Source: Prostheceraeus crozeri
Lineage: Eukaryota; Platyhelminthes; Polycladida; Euryleptidae
NCBI GenBank assembly: GCA_907163375.1
Contig: CAJQUW010010445.1
Coordinates: forward strand, 186,001 to 250,000
DNA: 64,000 bases
Direction of reading: 5' to 3'
This document shows positions 24,235 through 33,539 of this stretch, piece by piece. Every line of letters starts with the position of its first letter. Within the stretch, counting starts at the first letter, position 1. A model generated the notes under the pieces. It was not told the DNA's origin. It made no database searches and saw only the letters and a list, made by a program, of their open reading frames with translations. The position numbers and the translations under genes are program-made.

Positions 24235-24354
24235 GTAAGATAATTTGCCCACTGTCAGTGTGATTTCATACCCTTGAGAAAGAGACATTCGAAAATTTGG
24301 GAGTATTATATGATTTATTGACCTAAGACGTCTATTTTTTCATTACATCTACCA
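24235..24354 (+). repeat. right arm of 120-bp perfect inverted repeat
   Basis: Exact complement of 23591-23710. It lies in the 3' non-coding part of the element, 55 bases after the stop codon, and ends at the target-site duplication. It contains the string CTTGAGAAAGAG...CGAAAA discussed in the findings. Confidence 0.95.
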
Positions 24355-24817
24355 TATTCATGAATTGATTGGTTTTGTTATTCTATCACCAATGTTTTTA
24401 TTTTGACTGGATGTTGATCATGTACAAACAACTTACGTAGGTAATGTTAAGTGAGACATCGATATCTAAAGATAGTATACAGTGATGGATAATTAATGAT
24501 GCATTCATTGCATTTATTAAATCCTTACATACGGGTACACGATTTTGATATGTACGATTTTTTAACCTTGAGATTTGCAGCGTATAATCTTTTGAATGAT
24601 GAGTGTCGGGCATGTTGTTTGGATGGAAATGCTACAGGAGTCAATTCAAAATTTCATTATACTATTGCTATGATGAAAGTGATATGCTATATTATTGCTC
24701 GATTCTTAGTAGATACTTTATCATTTCTTTCATTTTTCCGCCCCCAAAAATCATTTTTTTCATGAAAATTTCGTCATTTTTTCTCATTTTTTGACTTTCT
24801 ATTCGGTAGACAGTCTG

Positions 24818-25279
24818 AATTTGTTTCATGAAAATTTTTGTTTGATTGACTGTATAATTAAGATCGCATAAACAGTTTATCTGTCAAATCCGAAGACTTT
24901 TGCAATATAATGATGAGAAACATAGCTTTCATGCAGTGCTATCATCACTTTTAATGAATGAGATTCCTTTCTTAATTTTGACATTCCAATTCATAAAGGA
25001 TACCTGCAATTTACCTCGGTCACTATTTCTGTTTTGTGTGAGTGTGAGGAAGCGTTGCGTATTCGAGACAGGTCTATGAAAATTTTCCACAGAGAGGACA
25101 GTGTCGCAACCTCTGCATGCACGTTGCACCAATCTCTGTCAATTGAGCTCGTGTCTCCGATGACGTCATCACAGAGCTTTGCCATTCTCCTGCACTTGAA
25201 AGTCAATGAATTAGATGAAAACATGTGGCGAACAGGGATCAGGGATACGACTAGCATTGATTTAGCGAATAAAAGCCGT
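24818..25279. other. intergenic, nothing recognised
   Basis: Two overlapping antisense frames (25034-25285 + and 24991-25257 -) have no recognisable motif. Confidence 0.35.
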
Positions 25280-25755
25280 ATGTAAAATCTGGCCGAATTG
25301 TGCGTTCAAATCAGGCTTTTTGACGGCTAAAACTAAAATTCCGAAAAATCAGTCTATTTCTTCACGAAATGATCGACAGCAAGTTGGGGTTTGAGTATTC
25401 CGATGCATGCGTGTTTGCAGATTGCAACTCTTATCTTGCAAAATATGGTATTCATTCTTTGATAGAACCATATGATATCAGTTTTTATCACGCACGAACG
25501 ACATATTATGTTGTCTTTCTTTACGATAACTCTGTTCTTTTCTTGTACCTTTAGAACAAATGTAGACTTCAGCACCATTTTGGCCCTTTAGTTTACATAA
25601 TAAAAGCTGTTAGATACTTCCTAAATTATCATCAAATGAATGATCTTTTAGGTCAGAAAATGTGATTTCGCTAAATTTGAAAAAATGAAAATAAATATAT
25701 GTGAATGAAACTAGTTTATGCATAGAACTAAATTAAGCAAACCACTTTCTTCATG
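25280..25755 (-). repeat. dispersed repeat, copy 1 (inverted relative to copy 2)
   Basis: The reverse complement of this stretch is homologous to 35483-35526 joined to 39762-40130, that is, to copy 2 after removal of the LTR retrotransposon inserted in it. Shared landmarks are AAGTGGTTTGCTTAATTT, TTTAGCGAAATCACATTTTC, the 'lys-ser-thr' frame around GTGCTGAAGTCTACAT and the end near the aspecific TTTTACC tract. No transposase is encoded, so it may be a non-autonomous element. Confidence 0.6.
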
Positions 25756-25849
25756 TGGACGAGCTTCAATAATCCCACAATCATTCTTCTAAGTTGAGTT
25801 TTCAGCAAGAATGCAGAGGTATTTTAATAGTAGGTTAGACTTCATCAGA

Positions 25850-25912
25850 TATAAATTTGAACCCAGGTCTCATGAACGCATAGAGAATACTCTATTAAAA
25901 GGCCTTTGCACC
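25850..25912 (-). mobile_element. tRNA-derived SINE head
   Basis: On the minus strand an A-box-like AGGCCTTTTAATAGAG (25890-25905) precedes GGTTCAAATTT (25853-25863), a good B-box, in the tRNA spacing. The resemblance to the head at 14500-14580 (GGTGC start, GTAGAGT-like A-box) suggests the same class of SINE. It does not fold as a functional tRNA. Confidence 0.5.
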
Positions 25913-26289
25913 GGAAAATCTCAGCTTTCAAATCAAACAATGTGCAACAGTCACTGAGAATGCATTTCTATTTTTTGGAAATATACTAAATGTACCAATG
26001 CTTTTGACTGGAGCAGAAAATCATGATTTGTAAGAACAAATAATGATTTAATAACATACTTCGCAGCAGCAGTCTTAATAAAGATGAAGTGAGGTATAGT
26101 GTATGTCTGAACAGCTTTAGTTATAATCTCAAAAAGTAATTCAAGTAAGAACATTTCCAGTAAGCTGCAAAATTGATCGTTGTTAATAGAATCTGAGAGC
26201 GACAAACATTATTGTGATATTCAAATTTGTTTTGAGTTCTTAGAATTTCAGATTGAGGCAAACGACTTTTCAAATAATTGAAGCAATGT

Positions 26290-26701
26290 CTGTCGTTGAT
26301 GAATTTGTACACCGCAAACACAAATTCGAAGGGCACAAGAGTTGCCCTTCGAGTGTAAGGCCCGTGTTGTGCATAAGTTTTCTTGTGGTTGTGGATGCAG
26401 CTACGTGGGCCGCACTCAACGTGCTTTGTCTGCCAGAGTGTCTGAGCATCTACCAGCATGGATATACTCTTGTGGTTTTCGTCCTCGCTCAAAGTCTTTG
26501 CCAGATAGCGCTGTTACCAGGCATGTTATGTCCTGCAACCTTTTTGACAAGTCTGTTCCTCCAGTCAGTCATTTTTCTGTACTGGCTCATTCTGACTCTG
26601 TTTTTCTTCTAAGCATTTTGGAGGCATTACTGATAAAATTGTACAAACCTGCTTTGTGTATCCAGAAACAATTCATTTTCTCTCTTGCTTTGCCTTGGTA
26701 G
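26290..26701 (+). pseudogene. Penelope-like element, C-terminal GIY-YIG endonuclease fragment
   Basis: The frame 26342-26701 reads PFECKARVVHKFSCGCGCSY, then VGRTQRALSARVSEHLPAW. This is the GIY-YIG-type core (Y-VG, Arg, Arg, Glu-His) with the CxCxC insertion seen in Penelope-like elements. A Cys/His segment (TRHVMSCNLFD) and the C-terminal tail ILEALLIKLYKPALCIQKQ, then FIFSLALPW, follow. The final LALPW motif recurs at 63077-63301. Upstream frames carry stops and no RT domain is seen, so the copy is 5' truncated. The following 160 bp of non-coding sequence contains a hammerhead-like string near 26810. Confidence 0.8.
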
Positions 26702-26807
26702 ATTTCTATGTTAGTTCTGTCCGTCACTCCGTCCTTTTGAGTTGTGGTTATTTCGCTGTGTCAGTGTCGATTGCATTAGTGTATTATTGTCAGTTAACCG
26801 GTGTCCA

Positions 26808-26842
26808 CCCTTGAGAAGAGCCGGCGAAAACGTTCGGGGTTA
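26808..26842 (+). ncRNA. degenerate hammerhead-like core downstream of the Penelope-like fragment
   Basis: The string CTTGAGAAGAGCCGGCGAAA, followed by ACG, has the layout of a hammerhead ribozyme core: a CUGAnGA-like segment, a short stem II (GCCGGC) and CGAAA. Penelope-like elements are known to carry hammerhead motifs. The conserved CUGAUGA is not matched exactly, so catalytic activity is doubtful. Confidence 0.35.
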
Positions 26843-26849
26843 ACTTTTT

Positions 26850-27634
26850 TCCATTTTACTTTTCTTAGAATTTCCATATTTTAAGCTCAAATCAGAACTT
26901 TTCTTTTAGTATAAAATTCATTTAACATCACCTTATCTTCTAAACATGTGAGGATAAATTGCCATGACATGAAAAATATTGAAGGGCAGTATTTTTAATC
27001 TTGCCACAGATTTAGAAGACAAGTTATTCTATGAGATCAGCGGGCATGATGATCGCAGAAATGCGAGACCAGATTTCACCATTTTCTTGCCCTTCTAGCT
27101 TCATGGATTGCTTGTTTTCGGTCTTTTATATAGAGCCAATTGATTTCCTTCCAGCAACAATGAATGAAATTTATAAAGCAACAGAACATGTGCACGCTTT
27201 AAAGAATGCACAGCAACTTTGCAGCAATATTTTTTATAATAATTCATGTTCTTGCACTTATACTTGGAGCATATTCTTGATTGAAATATGATATTGATAA
27301 GGTTTGAATTGTGAAAATGTAGGCTAAATGTTTATCGAATGATGAAAAAGTATAATGAACTATCATGACATACGTTCATCAATAAAGTAAGGAGTGACGA
27401 TGATCCCTTATATTGCATTTACCCAAAGAAAATGAAGTAGTAATGCTGGAAAAATAGTTTTTGCCCGTTTTAGCCGAAAAATTGTGACAAAAGCTGGTGG
27501 TTTTTACCCGGTTTTTACCAGGTGGTTACATAAACATCTGAAAATAACAAACAGCAGCGAGTAACGTAAGATATCAACATGTTCGCTTTCTGATCATCAG
27601 AAAATACTCAAATGTTCATGCTTTGCAGGTAATT
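26850..27634. other. intergenic, no gene recognised
   Basis: AT-rich. The sequence GGTTTTTACCCGGTTTTTACC near 27500 resembles the TTTATCCGGTTTTTACC tract near 40110 at the end of dispersed repeat copy 2, so an end of that repeat family may also lie here. Confidence 0.35.
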
Positions 27635-27639
27635 GTCAT

Positions 27640-28193
27640 TGTAACGAAATAGAGGTTTGATTTTATTTTTCAAGTGTATGTTATTTTCTTCACAACAGAG
27701 GTGTTGAGTTGATCAAGTCTTGTTGCCATGTTTGCTTTGCTGTTGAGAGTTTCTTCTTGCCTGATTGATCTATTGTTGCGTGATGTCCTATTTTCCTAGC
27801 CATTGTGCGATGAGGCCAGCTCGGGATGTTTGAGGCATGATTGTAGTAATCACTTTCTTTGAGTGACCGCCAGGGATGAGAAACGAGATGCCAGCGAATT
27901 ATTGCGCTGTGCGCGATCTATTTATGGTAGTTGTTGATAGAAAGCAGGGACACGAAATAAGTTCGAGAAGTCCCCGACAACGCTGACTGCACTGAGTTCG
28001 TCCGAGCAACTGTACTTCTTGTTCATCTTATTGAGTAAAGCCACAGATTGACCATTTGTACTAAAGGAGTTTTGACAATTGTTTTATTCGATCTACTTAC
28101 ATCCGGATTATAAGACGGCTTGTCTTCGAGCAGATCCCACAAAAATCGTAAAGTAAGAAACTTGCACCGAAACCCTAGGTGCTATTCGTAACA
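27640..28193 (-). mobile_element. solo LTR (copy B) with perfect 5-bp target-site duplication
   Basis: On the plus strand it begins TGTAACGAAATAG and ends CTATTCGTAACA, so either reading gives TG...CA with short inverted ends. Both sides carry GTCAT (27635-27639 and 28194-28198). It is the inverted homologue of 18424-19038; relative to that copy it is on the minus strand. No internal retrotransposon sequence remains, as expected after LTR-LTR recombination. It lies only about 280 bp upstream of the PRMT7 start codon and might contribute promoter sequence, though nothing shows that it does. Confidence 0.85.
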
Positions 28194-28198
28194 GTCAT

Positions 28199-28473
28199 GT
28201 TTATTCACATTGCATGAATTGATTACAAAACGGCCATTTAATTCGCATATTTGATGACTGTGGAACGAATGTATTTTGCTCATTACTAGAAGTAAAGCTT
28301 TCTGATTGTAAGCATCTGCAACCAGATCGGAGCTATTCATGCTTTGCTGAATTAATCAAAAAAATAGTTTAAATGAAACTGTTTCTTTGAAAATTTAGAA
28401 ACTTAAAAATATTTATCGTCACATCTTTCATTTCAGATCAATTTTCCAGTTAAACTGGCGGTGCTTTTCAAGG
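28199..28473 (+). other. 5' region of PRMT7 with a candidate splice acceptor
   Basis: Two pyrimidine-AG candidates (TTTCATTTCAG ending at 28436 and TTTTCCAG ending at 28449) lie shortly before the start codon. The first is a good 3' splice site, so the 5' UTR may be spliced from an exon further upstream or trans-spliced to a leader. No TATA box is evident. Confidence 0.35.
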
Positions 28474-30666
28474 ATGTTCGTTTCCCAGTTTAACATTGTG
28501 ACTGGTCAGAAGGAATGGGAACTCCTAGATGAGGACTATGATTACAAGCAAGAAATCGCGCGATCTGACTACGGTGACATGCTTCACGACACTGATCGGA
28601 ACAAGAAATATTATGCGGCAATCAAGGAAGTTATTTCATCAATGCAGAAATCTGGAAAAGAGGTCCGTGTTTTGGACATCGGAACTGGTTCGGGTTTATT
28701 GTCTATGATGGCTGCAAAATGTGGTGCTGATTACGTAACGGCTTGTGAAGCATTTCTTCCAATAGCAAAATGTGCCACTAAAGTTATTGCTCGGAATGGA
28801 TTTTCTGACCGCATCCATGTGATTGGAAAGCGATCAACAGACTTGGTTGTCGGTGTAGACTTACCTAAGCGAGCGAATTTGCTTGTTGCTGAAGTGTTTG
28901 ATACAGAACTTATCGGTGAAGGAGCCATTGAAACATTTCGTCATGCAGCAGCCAATCTTCTTACCGAAGATGCTGTGGTTATTCCGAACAGCGCTCGCCT
29001 TTATGCGATTCCAATTCACTCTGAACACTTCTTTAGGCACAATCGTTTATCCCCGGAGGTATTAACTTTGAAGGATGACTGTGAACTTCGTGCGGACATG
29101 CGTCGGTGTCCTGGTACAGTATCTTTACATGATATCCAGGCTTCTGTTCTGTCGCAAGATAAATTTCCAGGTCTTATTACTCCATTGACAAACATACCTG
29201 TAATGGTCAAGCATTTCTTTTTCTTTCCTGAAACGGCGATCTTAAAACATGATCGAACTGAGGTGAATTGTAAAATCACGGCCGATGGTGAGGTTCACGC
29301 TTTTATAGTTTGGTGGGATCTTTTGATGAATCCTTCAGGTGACAATGTGATTTCTATGGCACCAGATTGGATCTCGGAACAATCTTCTCCTTGGCGAGAT
29401 CACTGGATGCAGGCTATTTACTATCCATTAAGCTCCGAACCACGTAAAGTATCCATAAATGATTCTCTAGGAATTCGTTTCCGCCATGATGAATACAGTC
29501 TTGTGTTTGATACTAGTGATAGTGATAAAAATGACGACCTTCTCGAAGAAATGCCTCTTTGTGGTTGTGGGATTCATTACAATTTTTCACGCCAGCGTAT
29601 CGCTCGCTTATCGACGCCAAATTACAAAGCTTTTTGTACTAAATTGGCTTCATCTGTTTTCACTGATTTTAAAGGAAATTGGTCGGATAATAGACGTCCT
29701 ATCATTGTTTGTCTATCTGACTCTTCTGGGATCCCTATCGCCTGTTTGAAAAATGATTCAAGTGGGATGGTCATATCAGTGGAGATAAATGAGGCTTCTA
29801 AAAGATTTGTACATCGATGGCGTGACAACATTTCGGAAAGTCTGGCAAAGCGATGGATTATCTCATCTTCTATTGACGAGGCTGTGAAAGCATGCCACAT
29901 TGCAATGGATACTGCAAACGCGGATATTTATATCCTTGGAGAGCCATATTTTCTTCATTCGACTCTTCCGTGGCACGGAATAACATTTCTTTTCCAAGCG
30001 CAAAAATTAAAGAGCTCATTTACAGATGTAAGTGTAAAAGTCCTACCAAGTGGCCTGGATATTTATCTTGCACCATTGAATTTCACTAATCTTCATAAAC
30101 TCAGAGTTCCAGTCAAAAATTTTGAAGATTTTGATCTTCGTGACTTTGATGATATAATCGATACGGCAGTGAGCGAAACTGATGGAAAAGGATGTGGAGA
30201 CAGCGGATCTAAATTATGTGAAAGGCCTGGAAGTGATTTCCAGTCTTCCATAGAATCCCATTCACTTTGGGAATATAGGTCAATAGCACTATCGAATCCG
30301 CAGCATGTTTTGAATATGAAATTGGATGATTGCACATCTCTTCAAAACAATCATGGTGTTCTCAAGAATGACTTGGTATCTGTAAGTATTGAACGTTGTG
30401 GTGCTGTTAATGGAATTGCCGTATGGTCTGAATGGAACTTTGGAGGTACGGAATTGAATCGGGTAGCGCCCAACGGTGGTCTTATTGACATGGATGTGGA
30501 TATTGATAAAAATCTGGTCCCTGTTTGGGACAACTTAAATCGTCAGGGGGTTTATTTCCTTCATGATCCTATTTCTGTGCGTGATGAAGAGAAGATGATG
30601 ATAAAATGGAAATGGTCTTCAGATCTAGGTGATCTAAAACTTTGTTTCACTGATGTCTCCATGTGA
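28474..30666 (+). CDS. PRMT7: protein arginine N-methyltransferase 7
   Basis: This 730-codon, uninterrupted frame encodes a full-length PRMT7-type enzyme (human PRMT7 is about 690 residues). These enzymes transfer methyl groups from S-adenosylmethionine to protein arginines, giving monomethylarginine. Visible motifs: WELLDEDYDYKQEIARSDYG at the N-terminus; the SAM-binding motif I VLDIGTGSGLL (residues 66-76); CEAF with the ribose-binding Glu (92); and the double-E loop VAEVFDTELIGEG with Glu140 and Glu149. HWMQAIYYP in the C-terminal half of the first domain corresponds to the THW region. A second, degenerate methyltransferase-like half follows from about residue 380, as in all PRMT7 proteins. 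The start was chosen because MFVSQFNIVTGQKEW aligns with the usual N-terminus. The coding region has no intron, unlike the many-exon vertebrate gene. Confidence 0.95.
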   Translation: MFVSQFNIVTGQKEWELLDEDYDYKQEIARSDYGDMLHDTDRNKKYYAAIKEVISSMQKSGKEVRVLDIGTGSGLLSMMAAKCGADYVTACEAFLPIAKCATKVIARNGFSDRIHVIGKRSTDLVVGVDLPKRANLLVAEVFDTELIGEGAIETFRHAAANLLTEDAVVIPNSARLYAIPIHSEHFFRHNRLSPEVLTLKDDCELRADMRRCPGTVSLHDIQASVLSQDKFPGLITPLTNIPVMVKHFFFFPETAILKHDRTEVNCKITADGEVHAFIVWWDLLMNPSGDNVISMAPDWISEQSSPWRDHWMQAIYYPLSSEPRKVSINDSLGIRFRHDEYSLVFDTSDSDKNDDLLEEMPLCGCGIHYNFSRQRIARLSTPNYKAFCTKLASSVFTDFKGNWSDNRRPIIVCLSDSSGIPIACLKNDSSGMVISVEINEASKRFVHRWRDNISESLAKRWIISSSIDEAVKACHIAMDTANADIYILGEPYFLHSTLPWHGITFLFQAQKLKSSFTDVSVKVLPSGLDIYLAPLNFTNLHKLRVPVKNFEDFDLRDFDDIIDTAVSETDGKGCGDSGSKLCERPGSDFQSSIESHSLWEYRSIALSNPQHVLNMKLDDCTSLQNNHGVLKNDLVSVSIERCGAVNGIAVWSEWNFGGTELNRVAPNGGLIDMDVDIDKNLVPVWDNLNRQGVYFLHDPISVRDEEKMMIKWKWSSDLGDLKLCFTDVSM

Positions 30667-33539
30667 TCGAGGCATGATACTTTAGCATGGTGTTCCATTT
30701 ATGTCATACGGATTTTCGAGTAACAAGCTATCATTTTGAAATAAGTTGCGGAGATTTCACTGCTTAAAAGAGGTTTATTTCACTAATTTTGAATAGACAG
30801 GATGAATTAAGAGATGACATGTGTAGAAAATCGTGCTCGTGTTAACAAAAAATAACAATTTATTCTTGGTGTTTTCATACTTTGTAATGCCAACTATTCG
30901 ACTGTCACCAACAGTGATCCTCAGGTATCGTCTGCATATGGCTTCATATTTTGCGCATAGCTGAAGATGATTATTTAACAGATCGAAGAATTGTTCTGCG
31001 ATCTGAAAATTAAAAGATACTTCTAGAATAGACCTTACTATTTCCCATTTTTAAAATGCTAAGGAGTCACGCTATTCTTCAACCCACGATCGCGCTGTTG
31101 CTCCGTTGCCTTCTATACATACTGGTCTCCGCTGTATGAGACGCATTAAAGACATAACAGTGTAATCTGACAAAAGGTTAAGTGAAAGCAGTCTATTTCA
31201 AGGACTAGCAACCATACTAGCAACTAACTATAGACCATCAAAAATGCTGATAAAGTTTTCAGAGCACAATTAGCGACGCAGTTGAAGTCATTATCAACGT
31301 AGTAACTCGATAACTGTCGATGTACACTGAATCTTTTCTTGTCAGCATCATTGAAGCATTAATTATTTTTAGATTGCTCCATAGACATATCAGGTGTCAT
31401 GAATAGTTTTCACTATTTTTACTAAAGATGAAAGGTGAATTTTCTTTGTATTGAAGTCCATTTACGCCTTGCGCTGCGCGACCAAATGCCTCTTCCCACC
31501 GAGCCCAGGAAAGGAAAATGTTATGCAATGTATTTCCAAATATTACAAAATTGTGGTCACTTCAAATTGATGTATCGTTATCATATTCACTTTATCATTC
31601 CCTGTGTTACTTGCATTCGAATGAAATCAAACAGCATAGCATGATATATTTCCCACATAACAGAATGTGACATACATGGAATCGGATATTGCAACATCAT
31701 CTAAAATGATACTTCAGCGACACATTTTCATATAATTACAGAAGCATCTTATTCATAAGTAAATATAAGATTGATAGTAGACAGGCAATCCTTGTATACA
31801 TCGGTTACCTGTACGGAATCCACTCATGTCTGGTTGATCTGTCTCATTCATTGTCGCGAACATGTTGTTTCGATGAATTGATGAGCGACCAGAATGTCAA
31901 AATAGTAGAGATCAAGGTAATGGAAAGCAATGAAGATTCTCTTGGAAATTGTGTGTTTTGCTTTTTAGTCGACCAGCGGTCTGAAACTCCAGAACATAGC
32001 CTCACTCTGAGAAGATTAATACAGTCCATCATGGTATGACGATTAAAACGCATTCCATCTTAGTAATTTTTCGTTATGAAGAACATATTCTATCAGAATT
32101 TGCACTTTTGTTTTTATAAATTTGGAAATTCTGTTGCTATGTGAACGTCAAGTGGTACCACCATAGTATTCGAAATTGAGCAAAAATTATCACTTCCTTT
32201 TTTCTTCTTCTCTTTGCAAGATCGTTACGTGATTCAGTTTCGAAATCAACCGACCACCTGCAAGTATTCATTCGTTGTTGTGCGAGGTGCGAGGCGACTC
32301 AATCTCCACACTCTTGTTAAACTGAGCATTTAATTTGCCATTGGCACGGATTATAATCGTGTACATTTCTCATTGTCGCACACGACAGGGGAATAACCTA
32401 CTTAAGATGTATAAAAGTGTTATTCAAAATGATCTGTTCCTCTATCATGACACAATCCTAAAATGTATGTATGTTAACATGTATACACACGGGAATGTGA
32501 TTTAGAAAATTATAGAGTCGAAAACAGTGTCCATATTTATTCAAAATCAGGCGATAGGAATTTCCCATTTCCGAAGCAACACACGTGCAATTTCAGAGGC
32601 GCATTCTGAATTGGCTCGGACGCGCCTCTTGATGTATACAGCTATATAGAACACTGCGAATATCCTGTCCGCAGCGGGAAGCTCCAAGTCACGTTGCATC
32701 CGGTTTGACTGGGCATTATCAATGCTTTTTTCAGATCCTTTAATTACCTTCACACAAACAATACAAATCAATACACATGCTCTATTGATTGGTCAATTGT
32801 GTAGCTGATGCGGTAAGATGCAGACATCTCTCACAGCAAAAAAACTTTATCAATCGAGAGTTTTTCATAAATGCAGCCATGCGCACAGCATTGCCTGTAT
32901 GTGTTTATTATATTGGACTCAAGTTTCATCCATTCAGGTGCTGCGATGTTAAGAATGGAGATCCGTTGGTTGTCTGTTTTCCTTGAAAGTCTGTGTTTGA
33001 TATCAGAAGAATGCGCTTGTCTAGTCGTAACTTCTACAATTATATGTGCAACAATTCAAAGTTAAATGTACGTAAATACTTGTTTTGATTTTGAATCGTG
33101 TGACTAATAGTCGATGCTCTGATAATCCCTAATGTTTGATATCCCTATGCATGTGTATTGAAGTGATCGTCATCACAAATTGCAACATTCGATTATATTG
33201 TCATATCGTTGTTAAGTTTGTCCGTTTAAATATGAATGATCGGTAAAAGCATCGATTGTATTATTTCGAAGGTGAAAGTACATAAATGTAAAGTCGGTTG
33301 AGAAGTTCTTTTTATAACTGTCTTGCAATCTTCATATTGTAGAACATTTGTGAATACAACATTCGTGAATTTACGTGGATCTTCTTTCTTCTGTTAGTTA
33401 GTTTTCGTAAAGCATTACATGTACGTAGCACTATCGATGTTGGGGGTTCGATCGAAATTCTATTCTATACACAGAAGGTAAGCCTCGATCGGCTATGTTA
33501 TAAATTTAGTTAAAATAGAAATGTATTGAAAAGTGGCAT
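30667..33539. other. gene-poor intergenic region
   Basis: AT-rich sequence after PRMT7. No clear AATAAA occurs in the first 300 bp; ATTAAA-type variants occur near 31008. Short frames at 31435-31644, 31851-32039 and 32789-33065 have no recognisable motif. No mobile element boundary was found. Confidence 0.4.

Larger units (their letters stand above)
23562..24354 (+). mobile_element. small Penelope-like insertion with 120-bp perfect inverted repeats
   Basis: The insertion is flanked by a perfect 13-bp target-site duplication, TATTCATGAATTG (23549-23561 and 24355-24367). A 120-bp sequence at 23591-23710 is repeated exactly as its reverse complement at 24235-24354. The left end has 29 extra bases before the inverted repeat begins. 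Between the repeats is one intact reading frame with a GIY-YIG nuclease domain. Penelope-like elements are known for variable 10-15 bp duplications and for terminal repeats that may be inverted, so a product of Penelope retrotransposition is the best explanation. No reverse-transcriptase sequence is present. Confidence 0.8.
21624..24817 (+). mobile_element. decayed hAT-like DNA transposon hosting a Penelope-like insertion
   Basis: The ends are imperfect inverted repeats: CAGGCTGTCTA at 21624 and, on the other strand from 24817, CAGACTGTCTA. Both are followed by subterminal T-rich tracts of TTTTTTCATTTT type (21643-21725 and 24715-24795). Between them lie the transposase remnant (22008-23048), its coiled-coil tail (23140-23526) and a separate 793-bp insertion (23562-24354). 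An 8-bp target-site duplication is not evident, so the boundaries are approximate. Confidence 0.55.
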
